Part shown: positions 8,549 to 16,425 of the stretch, in pieces
Numbering within the stretch: the first letter of the stretch is position 1
Layout: each line of letters opens with the position of its first letter
Assembly (NCBI GenBank): GCA_045430305.1
Contig: JAILXW010000001.1
Coordinates: forward strand, 1,116,001 to 1,180,000
Direction: 5' to 3'
DNA: 64,000 nt
Origin: Agarilytica sp045430305
GTDB taxonomy: Bacteria > Pseudomonadota > Gammaproteobacteria > Pseudomonadales > Cellvibrionaceae
Notes under the pieces: model-generated
Told to the model about the DNA's origin: nothing
Database searches by the model: none
The model's input: only the letters and a program-made list of their open reading frames with translations
Program-made: the position numbers and the translations under genes

Positions 8549-10036
8549 ATGTTTTTTGGTTTATTTAATAATAGAAGCGATGGATTTGACCAACAAGAAC
8601 GTGAAAGCTCGCCTCGTAAACTACTCAACGCCCTACAAGAAGCGGCTATTAATGTAGGCGACCTTACTCTTGAGGTTGTATCTGTTGCAGGCCAACTTAG
8701 CTCCATTAGCGACAAAGTAAGCCATGAGGCTGAGATGTTTAAGTCTCTGCAGAAAAGCACAGAGTCAATGATGGACAGTAACCGTACGGTGAACGAATCC
8801 ACGAGCATGACTAAGCAAGTGGTTGCAGGCGTATTGGAAAGTATTCAAGAATCAAAGGCTGCGATCGGCAACTCGGTTCTGAGTATTAATGAGCTATCTG
8901 AATCCGTGACCGAAAATGCCCAAGAACTCGTTCAGCTCAGTGCATCGTTAAACGAAGTAAAACAAATCACGTCTACCATCACGTCTATTTCAAAGAAAAC
9001 CAATTTGCTCGCGCTGAACGCCACTATTGAAGCTGCGCGTGCTGGGGAGTCTGGCCGAGGCTTCGCCGTAGTAGCCGATGAAGTAAAAGAACTGGCCAGC
9101 AAAGTAGGTGAAGCGACCACAGAAATATCGGATACAGTTCAAGTTCTGACAGAACAAATGGAAATGCTTGTTAACAAAAGCGAAATAAACTCCGAAAAAG
9201 CGGCCTCAGTCAAAAAAGACACCGAACTCATCGACAACACCATCAACTCACTGGCGGAAGGAATCGACGCGATTGATCACAATTCCACGAGCATTTTTAA
9301 TGCGGTGAACGATATTGATATTCATTGCCAAAATACCGTGAATGGACTTAATAATCTTGGTGACGATGTTGAGCTGGTCAATAAGACCTTGTCTATCTCA
9401 AGCGAGCAATTGAACTCTACTCGCGATTCCATTGAAAAAGTCATCATGGTGACACACGTCGAAGGCGTTGAAACCGTCGACACACCCATGGTGAAAATAT
9501 GTAAGCAAAAAGCAAAAGAAGTGTCTGACGCCTTTGAAAATGCGATTCGTACTGGGCAAATTTCTGAAAGCCAGATGTTCGATTTCAATTACAAGGCCGT
9601 TACCGGCACAAACCCGACACAATACGATACCGGTTTCGTTTCTTTATGTGACCGAATTTTGCCCGGCATTCAAGAGCCACTAACCTCGTCTGACCCCCGC
9701 ATAGAAGGCTGCGTTACAACAGATATTAACGGGTTTATTCCTCGACATATCAATCGCCGGCATAACCGACAAAAGCCAGACGACCCAGAATGGAATACTT
9801 TGCACTGCCGCAGCCAACGTATTTATAACGATATTACCGGTGATAAAGCTGCGAAAAACACTTCGCCGTTTCTAATTCAAACGTATCGACTACCCTATAT
9901 CGACAATACTTTTGCGATGCTTAAAGATTGCTCCAGCCCCGTGTACGTGAATGGAAAACACTGGGGCTGTGTTCGGCTAACTTATGATATAAAGGTAAAA
10001 AATGAGTTAGGCGTTGAAGTTAAGGTAGATGAATAA
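8549..10036 (+). CDS. Soluble methyl-accepting chemotaxis protein with C-terminal sensor domain
   Basis: This 495-residue chemoreceptor lacks any transmembrane segment, so it is cytoplasmic. Residues about 25-300 form the coiled-coil signalling region; the hairpin-tip signature is present (TNLLALNATIEAARAGE followed by GRGFAVVADEVK), so it should couple to CheA/CheW. The C-terminal 180 residues form a separate domain with D-x-NGF-x-P-x-H, a CRSQRIYND segment and a late HWG motif. I recall this domain from the C termini of many soluble chemoreceptors, where it is regarded as a PAS- or Cache-like sensor; its ligand here is unknown. A possible promoter lies at 8461-8488. The alpha/beta hydrolase gene begins 37 nt downstream and may be cotranscribed. 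Confidence 0.88.
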   Translation: MFFGLFNNRSDGFDQQERESSPRKLLNALQEAAINVGDLTLEVVSVAGQLSSISDKVSHEAEMFKSLQKSTESMMDSNRTVNESTSMTKQVVAGVLESIQESKAAIGNSVLSINELSESVTENAQELVQLSASLNEVKQITSTITSISKKTNLLALNATIEAARAGESGRGFAVVADEVKELASKVGEATTEISDTVQVLTEQMEMLVNKSEINSEKAASVKKDTELIDNTINSLAEGIDAIDHNSTSIFNAVNDIDIHCQNTVNGLNNLGDDVELVNKTLSISSEQLNSTRDSIEKVIMVTHVEGVETVDTPMVKICKQKAKEVSDAFENAIRTGQISESQMFDFNYKAVTGTNPTQYDTGFVSLCDRILPGIQEPLTSSDPRIEGCVTTDINGFIPRHINRRHNRQKPDDPEWNTLHCRSQRIYNDITGDKAAKNTSPFLIQTYRLPYIDNTFAMLKDCSSPVYVNGKHWGCVRLTYDIKVKNELGVEVKVDE

Positions 10037-10073
10037 ACCACTACTATTTCAAGGTTGGATTTAAAGCAAACGA

Positions 10074-10973
10074 ATGGTGATGGAGAATAAAGATAACGAG
10101 GTTTCATTCGAAACACACAAAGTGACATGTATCAATTTAATGGGCACCCATGAAATTGCCTGCAATGTGTACCCCGGCGCCCCAGACAAAACTGTTCTCT
10201 GCCTACACGGGTTTACCCGTAACCGTTTCGATTTTCATTTTTTAGCACAGTTTTTAGCATCGCACGGCTGGCGAGTCATCACTATGGATTTTGTAGGCCG
10301 CGGTGAAAGTACATATTTCGGTGACCCTCACCGTTATGTCGCAGCTCAAAACTGGTGTGACATCCAACGTGTTCTTTACCACTTTAAGGTCACCGAGCTA
10401 CACATCATTGGTACCAGTTTTGGAGGTTGGCAAAGTATTTTTTCTGCAGTAAACCCTGCTTTAAACGTTACATCGATTATTTTAAACGACGTAGGCCCCA
10501 GTCTTTCATACGATATGGTGCACGCGATCAACGATTACTCTTCTGAACACATGCAGTTTGACAGCATTGACGATGTCGAAGCCGAGCTTCGCACGCGTTA
10601 TGGCGGCAGTACCGTTTCCACTTGGAATTTACAAGAATCACAATGGCGTCACTTTGCTGAGCATTCGGCGCGCAAACTAGAAAATGGCAAATACTCTTTA
10701 GCTTACGATACAGCGCTAGTGAAAGGGCTTGGCTACGAGTATAACCACCAAGCTTACGATATGTGGAACGTGTGGGAGCAAGTTAAATGCCCTACTTTTG
10801 TGTTTAGAGGCGAACTTTCAGACATTTTCACCCACGACTCCCTCGCCCGCATGCAGGAAACCGGCCCCAGCGATTTTTCTAGTATGACCATCAGTAACGC
10901 AGGCCACCACCCAATGCTTTCTTCCGAAGCTGAAGAAACGGCCATTCTAGATTGGCTAAATCGACACAATTAA
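10074..10973 (+). CDS. Alpha/beta hydrolase
   Basis: A 299-residue cytoplasmic alpha/beta hydrolase. It has the oxyanion-side motif LHGFTRN at about 42-49, the nucleophile elbow GTSFGG with Ser115, and a late GHHPML motif with likely catalytic His278; an acidic residue near SDIF (about 245) could complete the triad. No signal peptide is visible. The start is uncertain between ATG 10074 and ATG 10080, as neither has a strong ribosome binding site. The family includes esterases, haloperoxidase-like enzymes and C-C hydrolases, so the substrate cannot be assigned. It follows the chemoreceptor by 37 nt on the same strand. Confidence 0.82.
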   Translation: MVMENKDNEVSFETHKVTCINLMGTHEIACNVYPGAPDKTVLCLHGFTRNRFDFHFLAQFLASHGWRVITMDFVGRGESTYFGDPHRYVAAQNWCDIQRVLYHFKVTELHIIGTSFGGWQSIFSAVNPALNVTSIILNDVGPSLSYDMVHAINDYSSEHMQFDSIDDVEAELRTRYGGSTVSTWNLQESQWRHFAEHSARKLENGKYSLAYDTALVKGLGYEYNHQAYDMWNVWEQVKCPTFVFRGELSDIFTHDSLARMQETGPSDFSSMTISNAGHHPMLSSEAEETAILDWLNRHN

Positions 10974-11152
10974 GCCCCCTCTTCAATTTTTTTTGGCCTC
11001 ACAGCACATTTTTCTTTATCTAAACACACAGCTTACACCCCCCAATTCCCGCCCCCTTTAAACATAAGTTACTGTTTTCAAAGTGTATTTTGATGCTTTT
11101 TGCGCCATTTTTGGTACGAAAAACACACAAACGAGACGCGCGTCACACGATA

Positions 11153-11181
11153 TTGACAAAAATGCTGCGATACGGAATAAT
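11153..11181 (+). promoter_or_regulatory. Strong sigma-70 promoter of the Gly-X-Y protein
   Basis: A perfect TTGACA and AATAAT (five of six) are separated by exactly 17 nt. Transcription would begin near 11188, giving a leader of about 33 nt. It is one of the two best promoter matches I found in the window, and suggests high expression of the downstream secreted protein. Confidence 0.7.
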
Positions 11182-11220
11182 ACTCAACAGTTGTTGAACA
11201 CACCCAGGACGCTGTAACTC

Positions 11221-12237
11221 ATGAAGAATTTTTTACTTTCCACCATCGCACTTAGTTTTCTCCTTTTATCTGTGTCGTCATTCGCAGACGACTGGGCCAT
11301 CACCGCAAATAACATTGAAAACCTTAGTGGTGACCTAAATTCAGTTTCGCCCGCAGTATTAACCCCTAGTAACGCCGCCGACTATCTCGACAGCGATAGC
11401 GCACTTGGTTACGACGGCCCCTTAGGCCCTTACGGCCCCTTAGGTATTCTCGGCCCCGTTGGCGACAACAGCTGGAACTCTAGCTACTGGATAAACCTAG
11501 CGTATAGCTGGACAAGTTGGGAAACAGATAATGTAAACGGCCCTTTAAGTGAACAAGGCCCACTTGGCCCATACGGCCCCCTTAGCGAACTTGCTTACGA
11601 TGTAGATCTACCCGCAATCAATGACTTTGGCAAACAATTACAAGGTGGTGGCGTATGGACGACCCTCGGCCCACTAGGACCTCTAGGCGCGCTTGGCCCA
11701 CTAGGCCCACTCGGCCCGATCGGTGCCCACGGATACAGCACAGATTTAGATGGCCGCTATATCGACAATTCTGTTGAAGTTCGAGAAGTGAATATTGACT
11801 ACAATGGTGGCGTTCGAACTTACGAATTATTCGAAAACTACCCAGAAAGCTACGCGGAAACCTCTACCGATAACGACACATCATTTATGGTAGAAGGCTG
11901 GGTTTCATACCCTTATACAGAAACAGATTCTTTTGAATTCACAAGTGGCGACAATAACTACCTTACGATTGTGCTTACACCGGTATACAGTTTAGATGAC
12001 TTCGATCTAGTCATTAAAGACGAACTAGGAAACGTTGTAGCAACATCCAACACCTATGATTACATTGATTTTGTACAGCTCAACAATATTGCCGCTGGTA
12101 CCAAACTAACAGCAGAAGTAACTTTGTACTCTTCGTACCACTATCTAACAAAAGACTATCGCCTTTTTGTTGTTGGCTCGACAGAATACGTAGATACAGA
12201 TACCCCGATAACTGGCAGTCATCAACTACTTCGCTAA
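11221..12237 (+). CDS. Secreted protein with collagen-like Gly-Pro-Leu triplets
   Basis: This 338-residue protein has a clear signal peptide (cleavage after SSFA, about residue 22). The mature N-terminal half contains three blocks of Gly-X-Y triplets, mostly Gly-Pro-Leu: residues 66-83 (six triplets), 107-124 (interrupted by Ser-led triplets) and 150-172 (seven or eight). The intervening segments are Trp-, Tyr- and Asn-rich. The C-terminal part (about 215-320) resembles a bacterial pre-peptidase C-terminal (PPC) beta-sandwich, with FDLVIKDELGN and a late YRLFVVGS strand. No enzyme motif is visible. A strong promoter lies directly upstream. I do not recognise a named family; a structural, adhesive or matrix role is inference only. 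The blocks are much shorter than those of typical bacterial collagen-like proteins. Confidence 0.85.
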   Translation: MKNFLLSTIALSFLLLSVSSFADDWAITANNIENLSGDLNSVSPAVLTPSNAADYLDSDSALGYDGPLGPYGPLGILGPVGDNSWNSSYWINLAYSWTSWETDNVNGPLSEQGPLGPYGPLSELAYDVDLPAINDFGKQLQGGGVWTTLGPLGPLGALGPLGPLGPIGAHGYSTDLDGRYIDNSVEVREVNIDYNGGVRTYELFENYPESYAETSTDNDTSFMVEGWVSYPYTETDSFEFTSGDNNYLTIVLTPVYSLDDFDLVIKDELGNVVATSNTYDYIDFVQLNNIAAGTKLTAEVTLYSSYHYLTKDYRLFVVGSTEYVDTDTPITGSHQLLR

Positions 12238-12279
12238 CCCCCTTCTTCCTTATCTGGACAGCTCTCAGCCGCTCCTATA

Positions 12280-12333
12280 AAATTCCGCGCCTTCGCCCAG
12301 CTAGCTTAAATAGTTGGGCGCACGCCGGAATTT
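12280..12333 (+). promoter_or_regulatory. Imperfect hairpin upstream of sulP
   Basis: Nested complementary arms (AAATTCC with GGAATTT outside, CGCCCA with TGGGCG inside) can form a hairpin of about 54 nt between the Gly-X-Y gene and sulP. A second small dyad (GGCGCGACGCC) follows near 12353. No T run follows, so it may be a leader structure of sulP or a weak terminator. Confidence 0.4.
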
Positions 12334-12436
12334 AGCTATTTCGGCTCACTTAAGGCGCGACGCCCTCCCTTAAGCCCCCTCATTTTTAAAGCCTTCGCTT
12401 ACCCAATAGCTGGGGCAAAGACTGTACAGGAAACTT

Positions 12437-13930
12437 ATGTTATTACACTCGAGCAAACAAGATTGGCTTGGCAATATACGCGGCGATGTGCTCGCAGGCC
12501 TTGTTGTTGCATTAGCCCTCATTCCTGAGGCGATTGCCTTTTCCATTATTGCCGGGGTCGACCCCAAAGTTGGCTTATACGCTTCTTTTTGTATTGCGGT
12601 GATCACGGCGTTTATCGGTGGAAGACCGGGCATGATCTCTGCCGCCACCGGCGCTATGGCTCTGCTCATGGTGACGCTGGTAAAAGAACACGGCTTAGAA
12701 TATTTACTTGCCGCGACACTTTTAACCGGCGTATTTCAGATCATTATGGGGTATCTCAAGCTTGGGAGCTTGATGAGCTTCGTTTCACGGTCGGTAGTAA
12801 CAGGGTTTGTAAATGCGCTCGCCATTCTCATTTTTATGGCGCAGCTACCCGAGCTCACTGATGTAACATGGCATGTGTATGCCATGACAGCCTGTGGCTT
12901 AGCCGTTATTTATTTATTTCCGTATGTGCCTTACGTCGGTAAAACCGTGCCCTCGCCTCTCGTTTGTATTGTAATGATTACGGCGCTATCGCTTTCACTA
13001 GAACTCGATATTCGATCTGTCGGTGACATGGGTGAGCTACCAGACACATTGCCAATATTCCTTTGGCCCGATGTGCCTTTAAGCTGGGAAACACTTTCTA
13101 TTATTTTCCCTTACGCAGCGGCGCTTTCTGTTGTTGGTTTATTAGAATCATTGATGACCGCCACGATTGTAGATGACCTTACCGACACACCAAGTGATAA
13201 AAACCGGGAATGTAAAGCGCAAGGCATTGCCAACATTGGCTCTGGTTTACTCGGCGGTATGGCGGGCTGCGCCATGATTGGCCAATCGGTCATTAATGTT
13301 AAATCTGGGGGGCGGGGCAGGCTCTCAACATTTATCGCGGGTACAGTGCTATTAATACTAGTGGTATTCATTAACGATTGGGTCGCGAAAATCCCAATGG
13401 CGGCATTGGTTGCCGTTATGATTATGGTGTCTATCGGTACCTTTGATTGGGATTCTATCGTCAACCTTAAGAAACACCCCATGTCTGCCAACGTAGTAAT
13501 GATTTCAACAGTGGTCGTGGTTGTATGGACACACAACCTAGCGCTAGGAGTGTTTGTAGGTGTACTACTTGCCGCCTTGTTTTTTGCCAACAAAATCAGC
13601 CATTTTATGTACGTAGAAAAGACACACAACGCTGCACTCAATCAATCGACTTACGACGTACACGGCCAAATATTTTTTAATTCAGCAGACAAGTTCTTAG
13701 CCTCGTTTGATTTCAAAGAAGTCGTTTCAAAAGTCGTTATCGATTTGAACAAAGCGCATTTTTGGGATATTTCCGCCGTTCACGCATTAGATATGGCGGT
13801 AATAAAATTACGCCGCGAAGGTGCAGAAGTTGAAGTTATCGGCCAAAACGAAGCGAGCGAAACGATTATTGATAGATTTGGCGTACACGATAAACCAGAA
13901 GAAATAGAAAAAGTAATGGGTGGCCACTAA
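12437..13930 (+). CDS. SulP-family anion transporter with STAS domain
   Basis: A 497-residue inner-membrane transporter of the SulP (SLC26) family. The membrane part (about 12-385) has roughly a dozen hydrophobic helices and opens with the family-typical GDVLAGLVVALALIPEAIAF segment. A short C-terminal STAS domain follows (about 405-490, with VVIDLNKAHFWDISAVHALD). The substrate may be sulfate, bicarbonate or another anion, and sequence alone does not decide. AGGAAA lies upstream of the ATG. Its stop codon overlaps the ATG of the universal stress protein gene by one base, so the two are translationally coupled. Some SulP proteins linked to bicarbonate uptake have a similar short layout. Confidence 0.9.
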   Translation: MLLHSSKQDWLGNIRGDVLAGLVVALALIPEAIAFSIIAGVDPKVGLYASFCIAVITAFIGGRPGMISAATGAMALLMVTLVKEHGLEYLLAATLLTGVFQIIMGYLKLGSLMSFVSRSVVTGFVNALAILIFMAQLPELTDVTWHVYAMTACGLAVIYLFPYVPYVGKTVPSPLVCIVMITALSLSLELDIRSVGDMGELPDTLPIFLWPDVPLSWETLSIIFPYAAALSVVGLLESLMTATIVDDLTDTPSDKNRECKAQGIANIGSGLLGGMAGCAMIGQSVINVKSGGRGRLSTFIAGTVLLILVVFINDWVAKIPMAALVAVMIMVSIGTFDWDSIVNLKKHPMSANVVMISTVVVVVWTHNLALGVFVGVLLAALFFANKISHFMYVEKTHNAALNQSTYDVHGQIFFNSADKFLASFDFKEVVSKVVIDLNKAHFWDISAVHALDMAVIKLRREGAEVEVIGQNEASETIIDRFGVHDKPEEIEKVMGGH

Positions 13931-14781
13931 TGGAAAATTCTAGATCAGTCGTATTAGCCTGTATTGATGGTTCAAGCGTATGTGAAGCGGTAAGTGATTA
14001 CGCATGTTGGATTGCAAAAAAAGTAAACGCGCCACTTCAGTTTTTACACACTATAGAACACCAGCGTGTTGTTCCAGAAAGTGATCTTTCTGGAGCCATA
14101 GGTCTTGGCACCAGAGAAGACCTGCTGGATGAACTAACAAAAGTAGAACAAGAACGTAGCCGGCTATTGATTGAAAAAGGCCAGGTCATGCTGAGAAGCG
14201 CCGAAGAACGTGCACAGCAAGCAGGTGTTGCATCTTTCGAACTCAGCCAACGCCACGGCACACTCGCAGAATCACTCGTTGAACTAGAAGAACAAACGCG
14301 TGTGCTTGTACTTGGTATTCGAGGCGAACAACACGAAAACCAAGAAGGTATTAGCGCACAACTTGAATCGATTATTCGTACACTTCACCGGCCTATTCTA
14401 GTTGTTAACAAAGCATTTTCTGAGCCGAAAAAAATCATGCTCGCGTATGATGGCGGAAAAGCCTGCTTAAAAGCCATAGACATGCTTATTTCTAGCGATG
14501 CCTTATCAGATCGCCCCTGCCACCTTGTTCACGTAGGCGATAAGGACGACTCCTTTTTACAAGAACCCAAAGAAAAATTGGAAAAGGCAGGCATTAGTGT
14601 GAATTCGGCCATATTAAAAGGAAAAATTGACGAAGCCCTCACTGACTATCAATCAGAAAATGACATCGACTTAATGCTAATGGGCGCATACAGCCACAGC
14701 CGTGTTCACGATTTATTGTGGGGAAGTTTTACTGCAAAGATTTTGAAAAAATCGAATAAGCCTTTGTTGCTATTGCGGTAA
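13930..14781 (+). CDS. Tandem universal stress protein
   Basis: This 283-residue cytoplasmic protein has two Usp domains in tandem, about 1-148 and 150-283. Each ends with a Usp-like glycine-containing nucleotide-binding stretch: LGIRGE near residue 135 and the better conserved LMGAYSHSR near 255, followed by WGSFT. Usp proteins bind ATP or AMP and modulate stress physiology or partner proteins. Its start overlaps the sulP stop by one base, and SulP-Usp pairs are a recurrent arrangement in marine bacteria to my knowledge, so it may regulate that transporter. No promoter of its own is visible. Confidence 0.88.
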   Translation: MENSRSVVLACIDGSSVCEAVSDYACWIAKKVNAPLQFLHTIEHQRVVPESDLSGAIGLGTREDLLDELTKVEQERSRLLIEKGQVMLRSAEERAQQAGVASFELSQRHGTLAESLVELEEQTRVLVLGIRGEQHENQEGISAQLESIIRTLHRPILVVNKAFSEPKKIMLAYDGGKACLKAIDMLISSDALSDRPCHLVHVGDKDDSFLQEPKEKLEKAGISVNSAILKGKIDEALTDYQSENDIDLMLMGAYSHSRVHDLLWGSFTAKILKKSNKPLLLLR

Positions 14782-14834
14782 TACCTAAGCTGGCTCTCAA
14801 GCTTAACTCCCAAGTGAATTCCCGCAAAAACGAA

Positions 14835-16076
14835 CTAAGGAGCTGCCCCCTCAATTAAAGCAGGTAAGATAAAATCTCTAAGCCAAGAGTATGTAGTGCG
14901 GGCATCACCGTGCTGCCCGGCATATTCTGCAGCAGTAAATACTACGACCGTATCAAACTCTTCAAAAATATAAATCTGTTGGCCGCCATAACCCAGCGCA
15001 GCATTAGACTGGTAAATCGTGCCGTCAATTGTAAAATCACTTTTCCACCACTGGTAGCCATACCCTGAAATTCGCTCACCGGGGCTTAGTACCAGAGTAC
15101 TTGCTAAAGACTGGTCAACCCACGCTTCGGGTACTGCTTGAACGCCTTCAAATACACCATTATTAAGATATGTTGCACCCAACTTCAACATATCACGCGG
15201 CCGTAAAGATAAGTGTTTTTGCCAATAAAAATTATCAATTGATAGATCAGAAAATAGCGTCTGTTGCGCATATTCAGAAACAGAAACGCCCATTTTTCTT
15301 TGAATAACTTCCTTCAAAATGTCAGATAACCCTGTATTGTATTCAAAGACCGCCCCCGGTGCGTTCACCAAGGGCTGTTCAAACACAAAGCGAATAGCAT
15401 CATCGCTTTCATTCATTTGAGTAAGAGTATTAGCTGGGTGCCCATAATAAATTGAGCCTTCATCCCATTCCAAACCCGATGACATTAATAGAAAATCTTC
15501 AACCGTTATATCTGCCTTCTGGTAATCAACACCATCAATGTTATAAGGCTCGAACCAGTTGATGTCGGAATACTCCGGGAATAAGCTATATAGTGTTTCT
15601 GACGTTGTATCGATAAAGCCTTCTTGCTCGGCAATCCCCATTAAAGCGGACGCAAAACTTTTTTGAACCGAAGCTTGAACATGCAAAGTATCGACACCGT
15701 AATCTAACATTGTACGGTTTGATGCGCTTACGAACCCAGGAAAGTACTCTTCTACCACCAACTCACCACCCACTTCGATCAATACGCTATTTAAGCCGTG
15801 GGCACGACCGCCGCAATGCATCTCGGAAAGCATGTGTATCAGTAAAGGGGCATCGACCGGTTTAGCTTCCACGCTCGCGATATTGACCCCAATTTCAGGG
15901 TCAACCGGAGGGGCGTATTCGTATGGCGATTCACAAGACAAGGCCTGCTCACGCTCATTGAGCACCCGAGCAGAACCACCGGAACCACTACCGCCCCCAC
16001 AAGCCAGCAGCACCGTACTACATAAGCCTATAAGAAGGCTGCAGCGCGCCTGAATGATATTTGAGACTAAACACAT
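14835..16076 (-). CDS. Serine hydrolase lipoprotein, class C beta-lactamase fold
   Basis: This 413-residue protein has a lipoprotein signal with lipobox LLAC (Cys26), followed by a Gly/Ser-rich tether. The remainder matches the serine beta-lactamase/penicillin-binding-like family: an S-V-Q-K active-site tetrad (Ser136, Lys139), a Tyr-Asn-Thr motif (Tyr246) and a later GYGGQ segment near residue 360. Such proteins include esterases, D-aminopeptidases and 6-aminohexanoate-dimer hydrolase relatives, so resistance to beta-lactams should not be assumed. It probably sits on the periplasmic or outer face of the envelope. It is convergent with the sulP-usp pair and divergent from dbpA. Confidence 0.85.
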   Translation of the reverse strand: MCLVSNIIQARCSLLIGLCSTVLLACGGGSGSGGSARVLNEREQALSCESPYEYAPPVDPEIGVNIASVEAKPVDAPLLIHMLSEMHCGGRAHGLNSVLIEVGGELVVEEYFPGFVSASNRTMLDYGVDTLHVQASVQKSFASALMGIAEQEGFIDTTSETLYSLFPEYSDINWFEPYNIDGVDYQKADITVEDFLLMSSGLEWDEGSIYYGHPANTLTQMNESDDAIRFVFEQPLVNAPGAVFEYNTGLSDILKEVIQRKMGVSVSEYAQQTLFSDLSIDNFYWQKHLSLRPRDMLKLGATYLNNGVFEGVQAVPEAWVDQSLASTLVLSPGERISGYGYQWWKSDFTIDGTIYQSNAALGYGGQQIYIFEEFDTVVVFTAAEYAGQHGDARTTYSWLRDFILPALIEGAAP

Positions 16077-16425
16077 AAACCCGTTCCTTTTACCTGATCA
16101 CGACAGAAAAAAGCCGAAATTCTTACGACCTTTCCCCCAATAACCACGTAAGACACACAACTCGACGAAGGCCTCAATGTTTATTTTCAATATCGACGCT
16201 TCATGGCATTAGATATAGGGCCTTCGTTGCGCGCTTTATATCTGCCTGTTCACCCCGCACGCCCAGATATTACTCTTCCAGCAAGGACATCGCCGGAATA
16301 TCTCGTAGGAATAGAAGCGTGTACAATCACTGCGCGCCGAGCTTTTCGGTTTTGCCAGTGGCAGCACGACTAAGAAGTAACATACATATTTGGTGATTGG
16401 TTACCAATCACATAGGAGAACACTT
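16077..16425. other. Intergenic leader region between the serine hydrolase gene and dbpA
   Basis: About 350 nt without a gene. It contains a 9-bp inverted repeat (ACGAAGGCC at 16165-16173 with GGCCTTCGT at 16219-16227) and the 19-bp palindrome at 16393-16411 directly before the dbpA ribosome binding site. I saw no strong promoter consensus for either flanking gene. Confidence 0.6.
16393..16411 (+). promoter_or_regulatory. Palindrome abutting the dbpA ribosome binding site
   Basis: GTGATTGGT-T-ACCAATCAC is a perfect 9-bp dyad around one base. It ends two bases before the AGGAG that serves the TTG start at 16426. As DNA it could be an operator; as RNA the 1-nt loop would need to open by two or three pairs, but a hairpin here could affect ribosome access. 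Confidence 0.5.

Noticed and set aside
14835..16076. An antibiotic-resistance beta-lactamase.
   Set aside because: The fold and motifs are shared with many esterases and peptidases, and the lipoprotein anchor and Gly/Ser tether do not point to resistance.
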